DNA of 64,000 nt from Pseudomonadota bacterium. GTDB lineage: Bacteria; SZUA-182; DTGQ01. Below the pieces are notes generated by a model, which was not told the origin of the DNA, did not search any database, and was given only the letters and a program-made list of their open reading frames with translations. The DNA lies in the NCBI GenBank assembly GCA_030625085.1, contig DAOURK010000001.1, positions 62,001-126,000 of the forward strand, given 5' to 3'. Shown one piece after another: positions 44,038 to 51,844 of this stretch (the first letter of the stretch is position 1; every line of letters starts with the position of its first letter). A program made the translations under genes and the position numbers.

Positions 44038-44052
44038 AGTTGAGTCTCCTTA
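44035..44052 (-). promoter_or_regulatory. Ribosome-binding site and ATT start codon of dxr
   Basis: On the minus strand AAGGAG (44052-44047 approx.), an 8-nt spacer ACTCAACT and ATT (44037-44035) form an otherwise ideal initiation site. ATT starts are very rare; the known E. coli cases, infC and pcnB, use it to limit translation, infC through feedback by IF3. Confidence 0.6.
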
Positions 44053-44089
44053 TTACTTTGATATTATAAGGGTTATTTTTTTAAAATCT

Positions 44090-44947
44090 TTATCTATGTA
44101 AATACAAGATTACATAATAATAAAGTGCGGGCCCGGCAAAGAGAATACTATCGATTCGATCAAGAATTCCCCCATGCCCCGGTATTAAAGTACCGCTATC
44201 CTTAACCCGGAATCCACGTTTAAGCAAGGATTCAGTTAGATCACCCAATTGTCCGAATACATTTAACAAAAAACCGAGAAAAATACTATTGGCCAGATTT
44301 ATTTGTTTTAAAAAGGTAAAATGGGCAATGGCTGAAACGATAATACTACCAAAGGTTCCACCCAACGCACCTTCAATAGTTTTTTTTGGGCTGATCCTCA
44401 GGGACAATTTGTGTTTTCCGAAAATTTTTCCCGTGTAAAAGGCCGCAGTATCACCCGTCCATACCACCAGAAGAAGGAAAAAAATCATGCTTTTCCCATG
44501 GGGCAATACACGAATCAGCAAGAGGTGACTGAGAAGCCACGCCACGTAGAAGACCCCAACTATGGTACCGAAAAGTTTCAGTATTACTATGGAAAAATCT
44601 TGGGCCTGGGTAAGAGAGATAAAAAAAGGCAGAATCACCACTAGAGAAATAACCAGTGATGATGGTACTGAAGCTATGCTCCCTTTGAAAAAAGTTATGC
44701 TTACCAAAATCCCCAGTCCTAATCCTGTCAAAGTAAGGCAATCAGTAGTATTTTTGGTCAAAAGATGATAAAACTCCATTAATCCAAGGAGGATACAGCC
44801 GGCTAATAACAGCCAAAAATAAAAGGGAGTCGTGTAAATAATAAAGATGATCAGGATCGGTAATCCAAAGGCAGCCGTGGCGATTCGTTTTAAATGCCCC
44901 CCCCCCCATTTTTTTTCAGGTATAACTATTTTTTCAATTTTATCCAT
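44090..44947 (-). CDS. cdsA: Phosphatidate cytidylyltransferase CdsA
   Basis: Makes CDP-diacylglycerol, the precursor of the main phospholipids, in the inner membrane. The 285 residues contain about eight membrane helices and the complete CTP-transferase signature SLLKRGFRVKDSGTLIPGHG then GILDRID near the C-terminus. A run of 11 G (44897-44907 read on the plus strand as C) near codon 14 encodes part of WGGGH and is followed by eight A upstream, a place prone to slippage. It overlaps the uppS stop by 1 nt and is 52 nt from dxr. Confidence 0.95.
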   Translation of the reverse strand: MDKIEKIVIPEKKWGGGHLKRIATAAFGLPILIIFIIYTTPFYFWLLLAGCILLGLMEFYHLLTKNTTDCLTLTGLGLGILVSITFFKGSIASVPSSLVISLVVILPFFISLTQAQDFSIVILKLFGTIVGVFYVAWLLSHLLLIRVLPHGKSMIFFLLLVVWTGDTAAFYTGKIFGKHKLSLRISPKKTIEGALGGTFGSIIVSAIAHFTFLKQINLANSIFLGFLLNVFGQLGDLTESLLKRGFRVKDSGTLIPGHGGILDRIDSILFAGPALYYYVILYLHR

Positions 44948-45714
44948 TATTCTTCAATAACCCTGCCGAATCTTCGTTGCCGGGTTTGGTAACTGAGAAT
45001 GGCCTGATAAAATTCTTTCCGGCTGAAATCAGGCCACAGGATCGGCGTTATCCAGAATTCAGCATAGGCTAGTTGCCAGAGTAAAAAATTACTGAGTCGC
45101 ATTTCACCACTCGTTCTGATTAAAAGGTCGGGATCTGGAAGACCGTGTGTAAACAGGTACTGAGAGAAAAGTTCTTCGTTTATGTCCTTTTCCTGTATTT
45201 TTCCTTTTTTAAAATCAATGGCAATTTTTTTTGTCGCCTCCAGGATTTCCTGGTGGCCACTATAATTGAGGGCCAAATTAAGAATCATTCCCTTATTTTG
45301 GCCTGTTTGGCCAATAGTATAGTGCAATTCGTCTCTGACCGGATCAGGCAATTTGCTATCGTCTCCAATAGACATAAGACGAATATTGTGGTTCATCATT
45401 TTTGCCAATTCTTTCCGGAGATATTCTACCAGGAGCTTCATCAAGGTATTTACCTCCCATTTAGGGCGGGACCAATTCTCGACTGAAAAGGCATAGAGAG
45501 TCAATACCGGAATTTTTACTTCTACTGAAGCCTCGACAATAGCTCTCACTGATTTTATTCCCTCTCTGTGGCCCATTACTCTGGTCAGAAGGCGCTTTTT
45601 GGCCCATCGACCATTCCCATCCATAATAATAGCCACATGTTGAGGCAGCTTTTCCTGATTAATGGCTTGTTTAAGTTCCTCTTCTGTTTTTAATGATACA
45701 TTTTTTGAAGGCAT
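44947..45714 (-). CDS. uppS: Undecaprenyl diphosphate synthase (isoprenyl transferase)
   Basis: Builds the C55 lipid carrier for peptidoglycan and O-antigen. The 255 residues show VAIIMDGNGRWAKKR (catalytic Asp), GHREGIKSVRAIVEA, LTLYAFSVENWSRP, LALNYSGHQEIL and PDLLIRTSGEMRLSNFLLWQ. Together with cdsA, dxr and rseP it makes the conserved envelope-biogenesis run. It lacks a clear Shine-Dalgarno sequence. Confidence 0.96.
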   Translation of the reverse strand: MPSKNVSLKTEEELKQAINQEKLPQHVAIIMDGNGRWAKKRLLTRVMGHREGIKSVRAIVEASVEVKIPVLTLYAFSVENWSRPKWEVNTLMKLLVEYLRKELAKMMNHNIRLMSIGDDSKLPDPVRDELHYTIGQTGQNKGMILNLALNYSGHQEILEATKKIAIDFKKGKIQEKDINEELFSQYLFTHGLPDPDLLIRTSGEMRLSNFLLWQLAYAEFWITPILWPDFSRKEFYQAILSYQTRQRRFGRVIEE

Positions 45715-45764
45715 TTTTTTATTTCTTTTTACCCGAAAATATTAGACCCGCCAAGTCTCTATTC

Positions 45765-46724
45765 CTATGATACTTTGTGCTGATTGTCCGGCATTTTGGT
45801 TTCATTGGCAAAAATTTTTTCGGCATCTTTAACATCTTGTTTAATTTGTTGAATCAGGCACCCATGATTAGGGAATGAAATTTCATTTCGAATTCGTTTA
45901 ATTAATTCGATTTTCAGAAATTGCTGGTAAAGATTCGATTGAAAATTAAAGATATAAGCCTCTATGCCTGGGGGTGAATCCCCAAATGTTGGTTTATGGC
46001 CAATATTTGCCAGCCCGTTATAATTTTTTTCACCAATGTAAATTCGAGCCGGATAGACGCCAAATTTGGGAATAAGTTTGCTGCCTGCATCGATGTTGGC
46101 TGTAGGAAATCCCAATGATTTTCCTCGACCACTTCCGGTTATGACCTTTCCACTCAGGGTATAGGGCCTTCCTGAAAAGAGGTTGGCTTTTTCCAGATTG
46201 CCTTGAGATATATAATTTCGAATGGCGGTGCTGCTCACTTTTTCTCCTTTGATTTTAACCTCTTCTACCACCCGGACTCGATATGGATATTGATGAGAGG
46301 ATTTTTCAAGCATATCAATCCCCCCCTTTTTACCCCGGCCAAAGGCAAAATTATATCCCACAAAGATTTCCTTGACTCGAAGTTTTTCCCAAAGAATATT
46401 TTTGATAAAATCAGCCGGATGCTGGCCGGCAAATTCTTCTGTAAAATGGGCGCACATGACAATATCCACATTGAGTTCTTGAAACAATTTCATTCTCTCA
46501 TGAAAGGTAGTAAGAAGAGGGGGACATCGGTCAGGAGCAATGATTCTCAGAGGGTGAGGCTCAAAGGTAAAGACCATACTTTGGATTTTTAGCTCTTTGG
46601 CCCGTTCTGTGAGCATACTTAAAATTTTTTGATGGCCCAGATGCAATCCATCGAAGTTGCCCAGTGTCAGAGTGATGTTTTGCGTGTCAGGAGTAATATT
46701 ATTTAGGCCCCGGATAATTTTCAT
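45765..46724 (-). CDS. ribF: Bifunctional riboflavin kinase / FMN adenylyltransferase
   Basis: Makes FMN and FAD from riboflavin. The 319 residues have the adenylyltransferase domain first (LTLGNFDGLHLGHQKIL, FTFEPHPLRI, VGYNFAFGRGKKG, VSSTAIRNYI) and the flavokinase domain after about residue 185 (GSGRGKSLGFPTANID, FGVYPARI, ANIGHKPTFG and the tail around RNEISFPN). It lies 50 nt upstream of uppS and may start that operon. In many genomes ribF sits beside rbfA/truB, which is not so here. Confidence 0.95.
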   Translation of the reverse strand: MKIIRGLNNITPDTQNITLTLGNFDGLHLGHQKILSMLTERAKELKIQSMVFTFEPHPLRIIAPDRCPPLLTTFHERMKLFQELNVDIVMCAHFTEEFAGQHPADFIKNILWEKLRVKEIFVGYNFAFGRGKKGGIDMLEKSSHQYPYRVRVVEEVKIKGEKVSSTAIRNYISQGNLEKANLFSGRPYTLSGKVITGSGRGKSLGFPTANIDAGSKLIPKFGVYPARIYIGEKNYNGLANIGHKPTFGDSPPGIEAYIFNFQSNLYQQFLKIELIKRIRNEISFPNHGCLIQQIKQDVKDAEKIFANETKMPDNQHKVS

Positions 46725-47143
46725 AGCAGATTTTCGATTACCAATCCTATATCCTATACTATAACCGGTTACTAAAAACTATAAATTTTCAGAAAAATAA
46801 TTTCATAAAATTTACTATCTAAAAATTTCTATGAATCATTCATAATGAACTTTGTTTGCAGAATTCTTAATCTAATCAGATAATCAATTATATTTTACAG
46901 GCACTTTATTGTCAACCTGTAACCTTCTGTAATTGACGACTCTTACAAGGATTTCATCAGATCCTACCATACATAAAAACCTTACATATATACCTTTTTG
47001 GTTCCTCCTTGTCCGGGTTAGGTATTATAAGATTTAAAGGTAGGCTTTTTCAAAAATCAGGGTGTAGAAAGCGGAAATATAATGCATGAAAAATGTTTTT
47101 ACTTGACAGTATGTGTTTATTCAAAAGACGAAAATTGGTAGAT
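46725..47143. other. Gap between the HEPN gene and ribF
   Basis: It holds a CTATAG-type repeat at 46779-46833 and nothing else recognised. A promoter for ribF on the minus strand should be here, but none was convincing. Confidence 0.5.
46779..46833. repeat. CTATAG palindromic element (short copy)
   Basis: CTATAAATTTTCAGAAAAAT begins the element and ACTATCTAAAAATTTCTATG ends it. It is the shortest copy seen, the two ends almost touching. Confidence 0.6.
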
Positions 47144-47575
47144 TCAATTTATTTTTATTTTTTCTAAATAATCCAAAATAGCCTCGGCAAATTTATAGAA
47201 ATCAGATAATCTGTTCTGAAGGATATCGTAGACTTTTTCAATCAAAATATCTCTATACTCGTGAATAAGTATGTTTCTAAAACCTGCCATCCTTAGGAGC
47301 TTATTTGCCTGTCCATCATTAATAACTCCTTTTTTCGCCAATATGAGAAATATCTCTCCATAATCGGAAGGACTCCCCATATTTTCACTGGCTATAATAT
47401 GATTCCCTATATCAATACAAGATTGAATAGCCGTTTCTAATCTTCGCTCGACAATCGCTTGTATGTCCCTATCTTTTTTATATTTTTCAAGCGATACATG
47501 CTGTTTAGATTTAAGGTGTTCCAAACCATCGTTTAAAAAATTTAATATCCTGCGCACTACCGGCACATCAACCAT
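47144..47575 (-). CDS. HepT-like HEPN toxin (RNase) of a toxin-antitoxin pair
   Basis: A 143-residue HEPN protein of the DUF86/HepT family. The active motif R-x4-H-x-Y is complete: Arg100, His105 and Tyr107 in GFRNILIHEYRDI. In the studied HepT-MntA systems the toxin is an RNase and the antitoxin silences it by attaching AMP to that tyrosine. The start overlaps the end of the antitoxin gene by 8 nt, so the two are translated together. Chromosomal position between repeats and a broken permease fits an accessory module. Confidence 0.88.
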   Translation of the reverse strand: MVDVPVVRRILNFLNDGLEHLKSKQHVSLEKYKKDRDIQAIVERRLETAIQSCIDIGNHIIASENMGSPSDYGEIFLILAKKGVINDGQANKLLRMAGFRNILIHEYRDILIEKVYDILQNRLSDFYKFAEAILDYLEKIKIN

Positions 47576-48017
47576 ATCCCCCCCCCCTTAAATTGATCTC
47601 TGCCGCTTTATCATATAAATCATACATTTGCCTGATATCTTGATACCTGCCTAAAGCGGCTGCTTTAAATTTATAAAACACTCTCACATCTTCAGCATAA
47701 ATCAGGCGGCCGTATTTGATAACCTGAAAGCCAAGAAAAGGATTCGCCAAATTGAGAACCACCACATCTACCTTGCTAAATTTACAAATTCTCATCAAAG
47801 CGCATGTACAATCTATCTGCCTTTCTCCTAATCTTAAAGCCTCTTTTTTTTCTTTAAAATATACTGCAATATCAATATCACTGATGGGGGTATCCCTCCC
47901 CGTGGCAACAGAACCAAACAACAAGGCAAAGGCAACATCATCCTGTTGAACAAAAAAATTTTTCACCTTTTTTACCTGTTCCTCGTTAAAGCAGATTTTC
48001 CTATTGCGGCTACACAT
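47568..48017 (-). CDS. MntA-like nucleotidyltransferase antitoxin
   Basis: A 149-residue minimal nucleotidyltransferase; start M at 48017 has GAAGGG 6 nt upstream (a TTG at 48044 is also in frame). The catalytic motif GSx10DxD is exact: Gly35-Ser36 and Asp47-x-Asp49 in FGSVATGRDTPISDIDIAV. It is the antitoxin partner of the HEPN gene that follows. A run of 10 G (47578-47587) encodes the last glycines just before the stop and the toxin start, so slippage there would alter the overlap. Confidence 0.87.
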   Translation of the reverse strand: MCSRNRKICFNEEQVKKVKNFFVQQDDVAFALLFGSVATGRDTPISDIDIAVYFKEKKEALRLGERQIDCTCALMRICKFSKVDVVVLNLANPFLGFQVIKYGRLIYAEDVRVFYKFKAAALGRYQDIRQMYDLYDKAAEINLRGGGYG

Positions 48018-48273
48018 TACTTTCCCTTCGCTTTTTTTTACCAAGGTAAGAGTCTGCGTAGGATCGAATCAATCATAAAGAAACCATATCATCTTGAAAA
48101 GATTACCATCTCTTACAAGGCAAAGCATAACTTTAGCTAATATACAAGAGTTAGTTCAAAAAATCAATTGGTTCCATGTTTATCTTACCATAAAGTGATA
48201 AGAAATAACTAAATGCTTCCTATTGAACTTGTCGTTGATGCGCCAGTATAAGCATAAGAAGAGGCGGAAATAT

Positions 48274-48573
48274 TTAACAAACCCAAGGCCAAAAGGATAA
48301 TAATGAGATTTTTTTTTCTAAACGATCGGCCAATTTCATTAAGGGAAAGGTAAAGACAAAAAACATCAGGCAAACAATTAAATAATACTTCATAGGGTTA
48401 AAGGTCACACTGATTATAGATTGAGCCTCCCGGACTACTTCACTTACTGAAATAATAGAAATGAGCGCCGTGTCCTTCAACAGAGCGACAATAGAATTCA
48501 TTAGAGGGGGAATGGCAATTCGGAAAGCCTGAGGCCAGATAATGAATCGAAAGAGGCAGCATCCCCTTGCCAA
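48274..48573 (-). pseudogene. C-terminal fragment of an amino-acid ABC transporter permease
   Basis: The frame encodes FIIWPQAFRIAIPPLMNSIV, then LLKDTALISIISVSEVVREA and a last membrane helix. This is the C-terminal third of a HisM/GlnP-type permease, including the EAA-like loop that docks the ATPase. Upstream of about codon 9 the sequence changes to a GC-rich patch with no similarity, and no binding protein or ATPase gene is near. It is a deletion remnant. Confidence 0.75.
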
Positions 48574-48861
48574 GGTGGTGGTTTAAAGCCACCATCGCGG
48601 AGTCGACCCCCCCCGCAAGCGATAGGGCCGTGCGGGTGGTGAGTTTACTAATTATACAGTCCCGCCAATAAAAAAATTCAGTCGCCTTTTGAATATCTTC
48701 TTGAAAGGAATAAAAAGGGAAGTTTCTGGGCCCAGTTTTTCTTCAATTCTCATTGGATAATGCTCAGATAGATTCCTTCATACAAAAGACTGAAAAGCAA
48801 TCAACACATTGCCCATCACATTTATTTGATTGATATGAAGAAGGATATATTTGTTTATTTT

Positions 48862-48960
48862 TCATATTTGATTCAGTTTTTTTTCTATTGAGCTTTCAGG
48901 AGGGCCATACATATTTAGAGCCTCTAAAAATTTATACATTTTGCTGGGGTCTTGATTCAT
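48862..48960 (-). CDS. Possible 32-residue small protein
   Basis: The frame starts MNQDPSKMYKFLEALNMYGP and stops at 48862-48864. AAGGG lies about 9 nt upstream. An in-frame ATG at 49008 would give 48 residues. No family was recognised; it may be chance or a remnant. Confidence 0.2.
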   Translation of the reverse strand: MNQDPSKMYKFLEALNMYGPPESSIEKKLNQI

Positions 48961-49140
48961 TTGTCTATTTCCCTTCTTTAAGTTTTTGAGTTTAATACAT
49001 ATACTCATCCCTTCTAAGATTTAATAAAAAGACAATTGAATATTTTTTTAATAATGAAATATTCTTTGATTTTAGTCAAGTATAAAAGTACCATTATTCA
49101 TAGTTTTGTAATATTTTTATTTTTTTGGGTAGAATAAAGA

Positions 49141-49245
49141 TTGATGGCCTCGTAAAAAGTCCAAAATTGAGGGCTTCGCAGAACATAACTTATTGAATTT
49201 ATGTAACCCAAATTTTGTAAAAAAGACTTTTTACGAATTCATCAA
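49141..49245. repeat. Inverted repeat element (TGATGAATTCGTAAAAAGTC family), copy 1
   Basis: The 21-bp arms 49141-49161 and 49225-49245 pair with three mismatches around a 63-nt centre. A second copy is at 54356-54460 and a half copy (ATTCGTAAAAAGTCC) near 27833. Confidence 0.7.
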
Positions 49246-49289
49246 GATTTATTAATATCGTTGTTATCGAGAAGAAAGAGTTGAGTTTA

Positions 49290-49305
49290 ACGTCGCATGC
49301 GACGT
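49290..49305. promoter_or_regulatory. 16-bp perfect palindrome upstream of dnaK
   Basis: ACGTCGCATGCGACGT is its own reverse complement and is GC-rich within AT-rich surroundings, about 205 nt before the dnaK start. It could be an operator for a dimeric repressor; it is not the CIRCE sequence. Confidence 0.35.
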
Positions 49306-49509
49306 CACAGTAAGATTATTTTTCATAATCACTCGCCTGTTTATTTGTAACCTATTGATATTAAAATATAAAAATGTTATGCTAAAGGTGGCATTAATTA
49401 TGCATATCCCGACACTGTTTAGGTTTGTAAAAGGCTGAAAAAACACCGCACAAATCAAGATCATATAATTTTATCGTGTATCTTTTATTAATTAGAGGAG
49501 GTATAAAGA

Positions 49510-51447
49510 ATGGCTAAAGCAGTTGGAATCGATTTAGGTACTACTAATTCTTGTGTCGCTGTAATGGAAGGCGGCAAGCCTGTGGTAATAGCCAATGCCG
49601 AAGGGGCCAGAACTACCCCTTCAGTGGTGGCTTTTACTGATGACGGCCAACGCTTAGTGGGACAGGTAGCCAAACGGCAGGCGGTCATGAATTCACAATC
49701 CACTATTTATTCGACGAAACGTTTTATCGGTCGAAATTATGCGGAAGTGGGCTCAGAAATGAAAATTGTTCCCTATAAAGTGGAACCAGGTCCCAATGAC
49801 GCGGTTCGTTTTGATATAAAAGAGAAAAAATATGCCCCGGAAGAAATTTCGGCTCAAGTGCTTCGCAAATTAGTAGACGACGCCTCAAGTTATCTGGGGG
49901 AGAAAGTAAAACAGGCGGTTATTACTGTACCGGCTTATTTTAATGATGCTCAGCGGCACGCGACCAAGGATGCGGGCAAAATTGCCGGTCTGGAAGTGCT
50001 TCGTGTAGTTAACGAGCCTACAGCGGCTGCCCTGGCCTATGGTATGGAGAAAAAGAAGAATGAAACCATTATGGTTTTTGACCTTGGAGGTGGAACTTTT
50101 GACGTCTCTATTCTGGAAGTAGGTGAGGGCGTTTGCGAAGTTCGCTCCACTTCAGGTGATACGCACCTGGGAGGAGATGATTTTGATAAGTGTGTAGTGG
50201 ACTGGTTGGCTGATGAATTTAAACGGGAGCAGGGGATTGATTTGCGCAATGATCGACAGGCCTTACAGAGGCTTTATGAGTCTGCGGAAAAGGCAAAATG
50301 TGAATTGTCGAGTATGGCTCAAACAAGTGTCAATCTTCCCTTTATTACCGCTGATGCAGCCGGTCCCAAGCATCTTAATATGACCTTGACCAGGGCCAAG
50401 TTTGAGCAATTGACTCATCATCTGGTGGACAGTTGTATGCAGCCGGTCAAACAGGCTTTGAGCGATGCTAAACTGGCGGAAAAAGACATTGATGAAGTAA
50501 TTCTGGTGGGAGGTTCAACTCGTATGCCGGCGGTGCAGGAACTGGTGCGCAAATTAACCGGCGGCAAACAGGCCAATATGTCGGTGAACCCTGATGAAGT
50601 GGTGGCCGTTGGAGCAGCTATTCAAGCCGGTATTATTCAAGGAGATGTAAAAGATATTTTGCTTCTTGATGTAACTCCTCTTTCTCTTGGTGTGGAAACT
50701 TTGGGGGGAGTTATGACCAAGCTAATAGATCGTAACACAACCATCCCGGCCCGCAGATCAGAAGTCTTCTCTACAGCCGAAGACAGCCAGCCGGCCGTAG
50801 ATATTGTAGTTTTACAAGGCGAGAGACCAATGGCCAAGGATAATCGTCAACTTGGCCGATTCAAATTGGAAGGGATACGCCCAGCACCTCGGGGTGTCCC
50901 TCAGGTTGAGGTTACCTTTGATATAGATGCTAATGGGATCTTGAATGTTTCCGCCAAGGATAAAGACACTGCTAAAGAGCAAAAAATTACCATCAGTGGG
51001 TCTACCAATTTGGACAAAGAAGAAAGCGAACGTATGGTCAGGGAAGCAGAGGCCCATGCAGAGGAAGATAAGACGAGGAAAGAAACCATTGAAGAGCGCA
51101 ACCAGGCGGATTCCTTGGCCTATCAGGTAGAGAGGACCTTAAAAGAATTGGGTGATAAGGTGCCGGTTCATGAAAAGGGTCGCTGTGAGCAATTGATCGC
51201 TGATATTCGTCAGGCCATTAAAGAGGATGCTCCGGTTGATAAAATTCGACAACTTAAAAGTGATTTACAACAGGCTGCTTATGCCCTTTCCTCGGCTGCT
51301 GCACAGCAAGGGCAACCGGGCCCTGGAGCAGGGCCGCAGGCAGGTGGGGGCCCAGAGGCAGGTGCCGGACCGGAAGGGGAGGCTGCACCTTCGGGAGGTT
51401 CGGGAAGTAATGAGGATGTAATTGACGCAGAGTTTACTGAGAAGTAA
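49510..51447 (+). CDS. dnaK: Chaperone protein DnaK (Hsp70)
   Basis: ATP-driven chaperone of 645 residues. The ATPase domain shows [10 protein letters not shown]-type start ([18 protein letters not shown]), [26 protein letters not shown] and [13 protein letters not shown]; the substrate domain shows [20 protein letters not shown] and the tail ends [11 protein letters not shown] Gly/Pro/Ala-rich linker (about 600-635) precedes the tail. GAGGAGG precedes the ATG. It stands without grpE or dnaJ; a CbpA-type co-chaperone is 13 kb away. Codon use is visibly more GC-rich than the neighbourhood, as expected for a highly expressed gene. Confidence 0.98.
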   Translation: MAKAVGIDLGTTNSCVAVMEGGKPVVIANAEGARTTPSVVAFTDDGQRLVGQVAKRQAVMNSQSTIYSTKRFIGRNYAEVGSEMKIVPYKVEPGPNDAVRFDIKEKKYAPEEISAQVLRKLVDDASSYLGEKVKQAVITVPAYFNDAQRHATKDAGKIAGLEVLRVVNEPTAAALAYGMEKKKNETIMVFDLGGGTFDVSILEVGEGVCEVRSTSGDTHLGGDDFDKCVVDWLADEFKREQGIDLRNDRQALQRLYESAEKAKCELSSMAQTSVNLPFITADAAGPKHLNMTLTRAKFEQLTHHLVDSCMQPVKQALSDAKLAEKDIDEVILVGGSTRMPAVQELVRKLTGGKQANMSVNPDEVVAVGAAIQAGIIQGDVKDILLLDVTPLSLGVETLGGVMTKLIDRNTTIPARRSEVFSTAEDSQPAVDIVVLQGERPMAKDNRQLGRFKLEGIRPAPRGVPQVEVTFDIDANGILNVSAKDKDTAKEQKITISGSTNLDKEESERMVREAEAHAEEDKTRKETIEERNQADSLAYQVERTLKELGDKVPVHEKGRCEQLIADIRQAIKEDAPVDKIRQLKSDLQQAAYALSSAAAQQGQPGPGAGPQAGGGPEAGAGPEGEAAPSGGSGSNEDVIDAEFTEK

Positions 51448-51483
51448 TTCATTTTGTATCCATATCAGTCCCCCTCCTTGTGT

Positions 51484-51592
51484 CCATTCAGTTCCCCTCC
51501 CTTGGTGGGAGGGGTTAGGGGAGGGCGATGCTTTATTTCACCCCCCACCCGGCTTCCCCAATCAAGGGGAAGTACCTGAGGGGACTGAATGG
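51484..51592. repeat. Nested GC-rich inverted repeat
   Basis: CCATTCAGTTCCCCTC (51484-51499) and GAGGGGACTGAATGG (51578-51592) form the outer arms; CCCTCCCTTGGTGGGAGGGG makes an inner hairpin. It may also terminate dnaK transcripts. Confidence 0.6.
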
Positions 51593-51670
51593 TTACTTCA
51601 TGTTATCTATCTCTTTCATTGCATAAGGGATAAACTTCAATAAAGATTAAGAATAAATAGGATTAGGTGT

Positions 51671-51783
51671 TTTGTTATTTCGAGTACATTCACTAGGTTC
51701 ATTGCAAACACTGCGATTTTTTTTAGAAAGATTTCTCGTTGCTAAAGTTTCTCGAAATGACAGATGAGTGCTCTTTTGCAGAA
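51671..51783. repeat. TGTCATTTCGAGC-type palindromic element
   Basis: TTGTTATTTCGAGTACATTC begins it and TTTCTCGAAATGACA followed by CTCTTTTGCAGAA ends it, closely like 54714-54856. Confidence 0.6.
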
Positions 51784-51844
51784 GGCTTGATTAAGAATAC
51801 ATTAAGGTTTGATTAAGAATTAATTATAGAGGAGGTTACTATTT

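Larger units (their letters stand above)
48018..49509. other. Long gene-poor gap before dnaK
   Basis: It holds a broken permease (48274-48573), a GC-rich patch with nine C in a row (about 48590-48650), a repeat element (49141-49245), a 16-bp palindrome (49290-49305) and AT-rich sequence. TATAAT at 49463-49468 may be the dnaK -10 box; no heat-shock sigma box was certain. Confidence 0.5.
51448..51844. other. Gap between dnaK and htpG with two repeats
   Basis: It contains the inverted repeat at 51484-51592 and the TGTCATTTCGAGC-type element at 51671-51783. GAGGAGG lies 8 nt before the htpG ATG. Confidence 0.55.

Noticed and set aside
43589-44101. Possibility that dxr is 5'-truncated or a pseudogene
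   Set aside because: The missing N-terminus is present upstream in frame and only lacks an ordinary start codon.
48586-48660. Group II intron or attC-like end in the GC-rich patch
   Set aside because: The domain V consensus and the secondary structure could not be matched.
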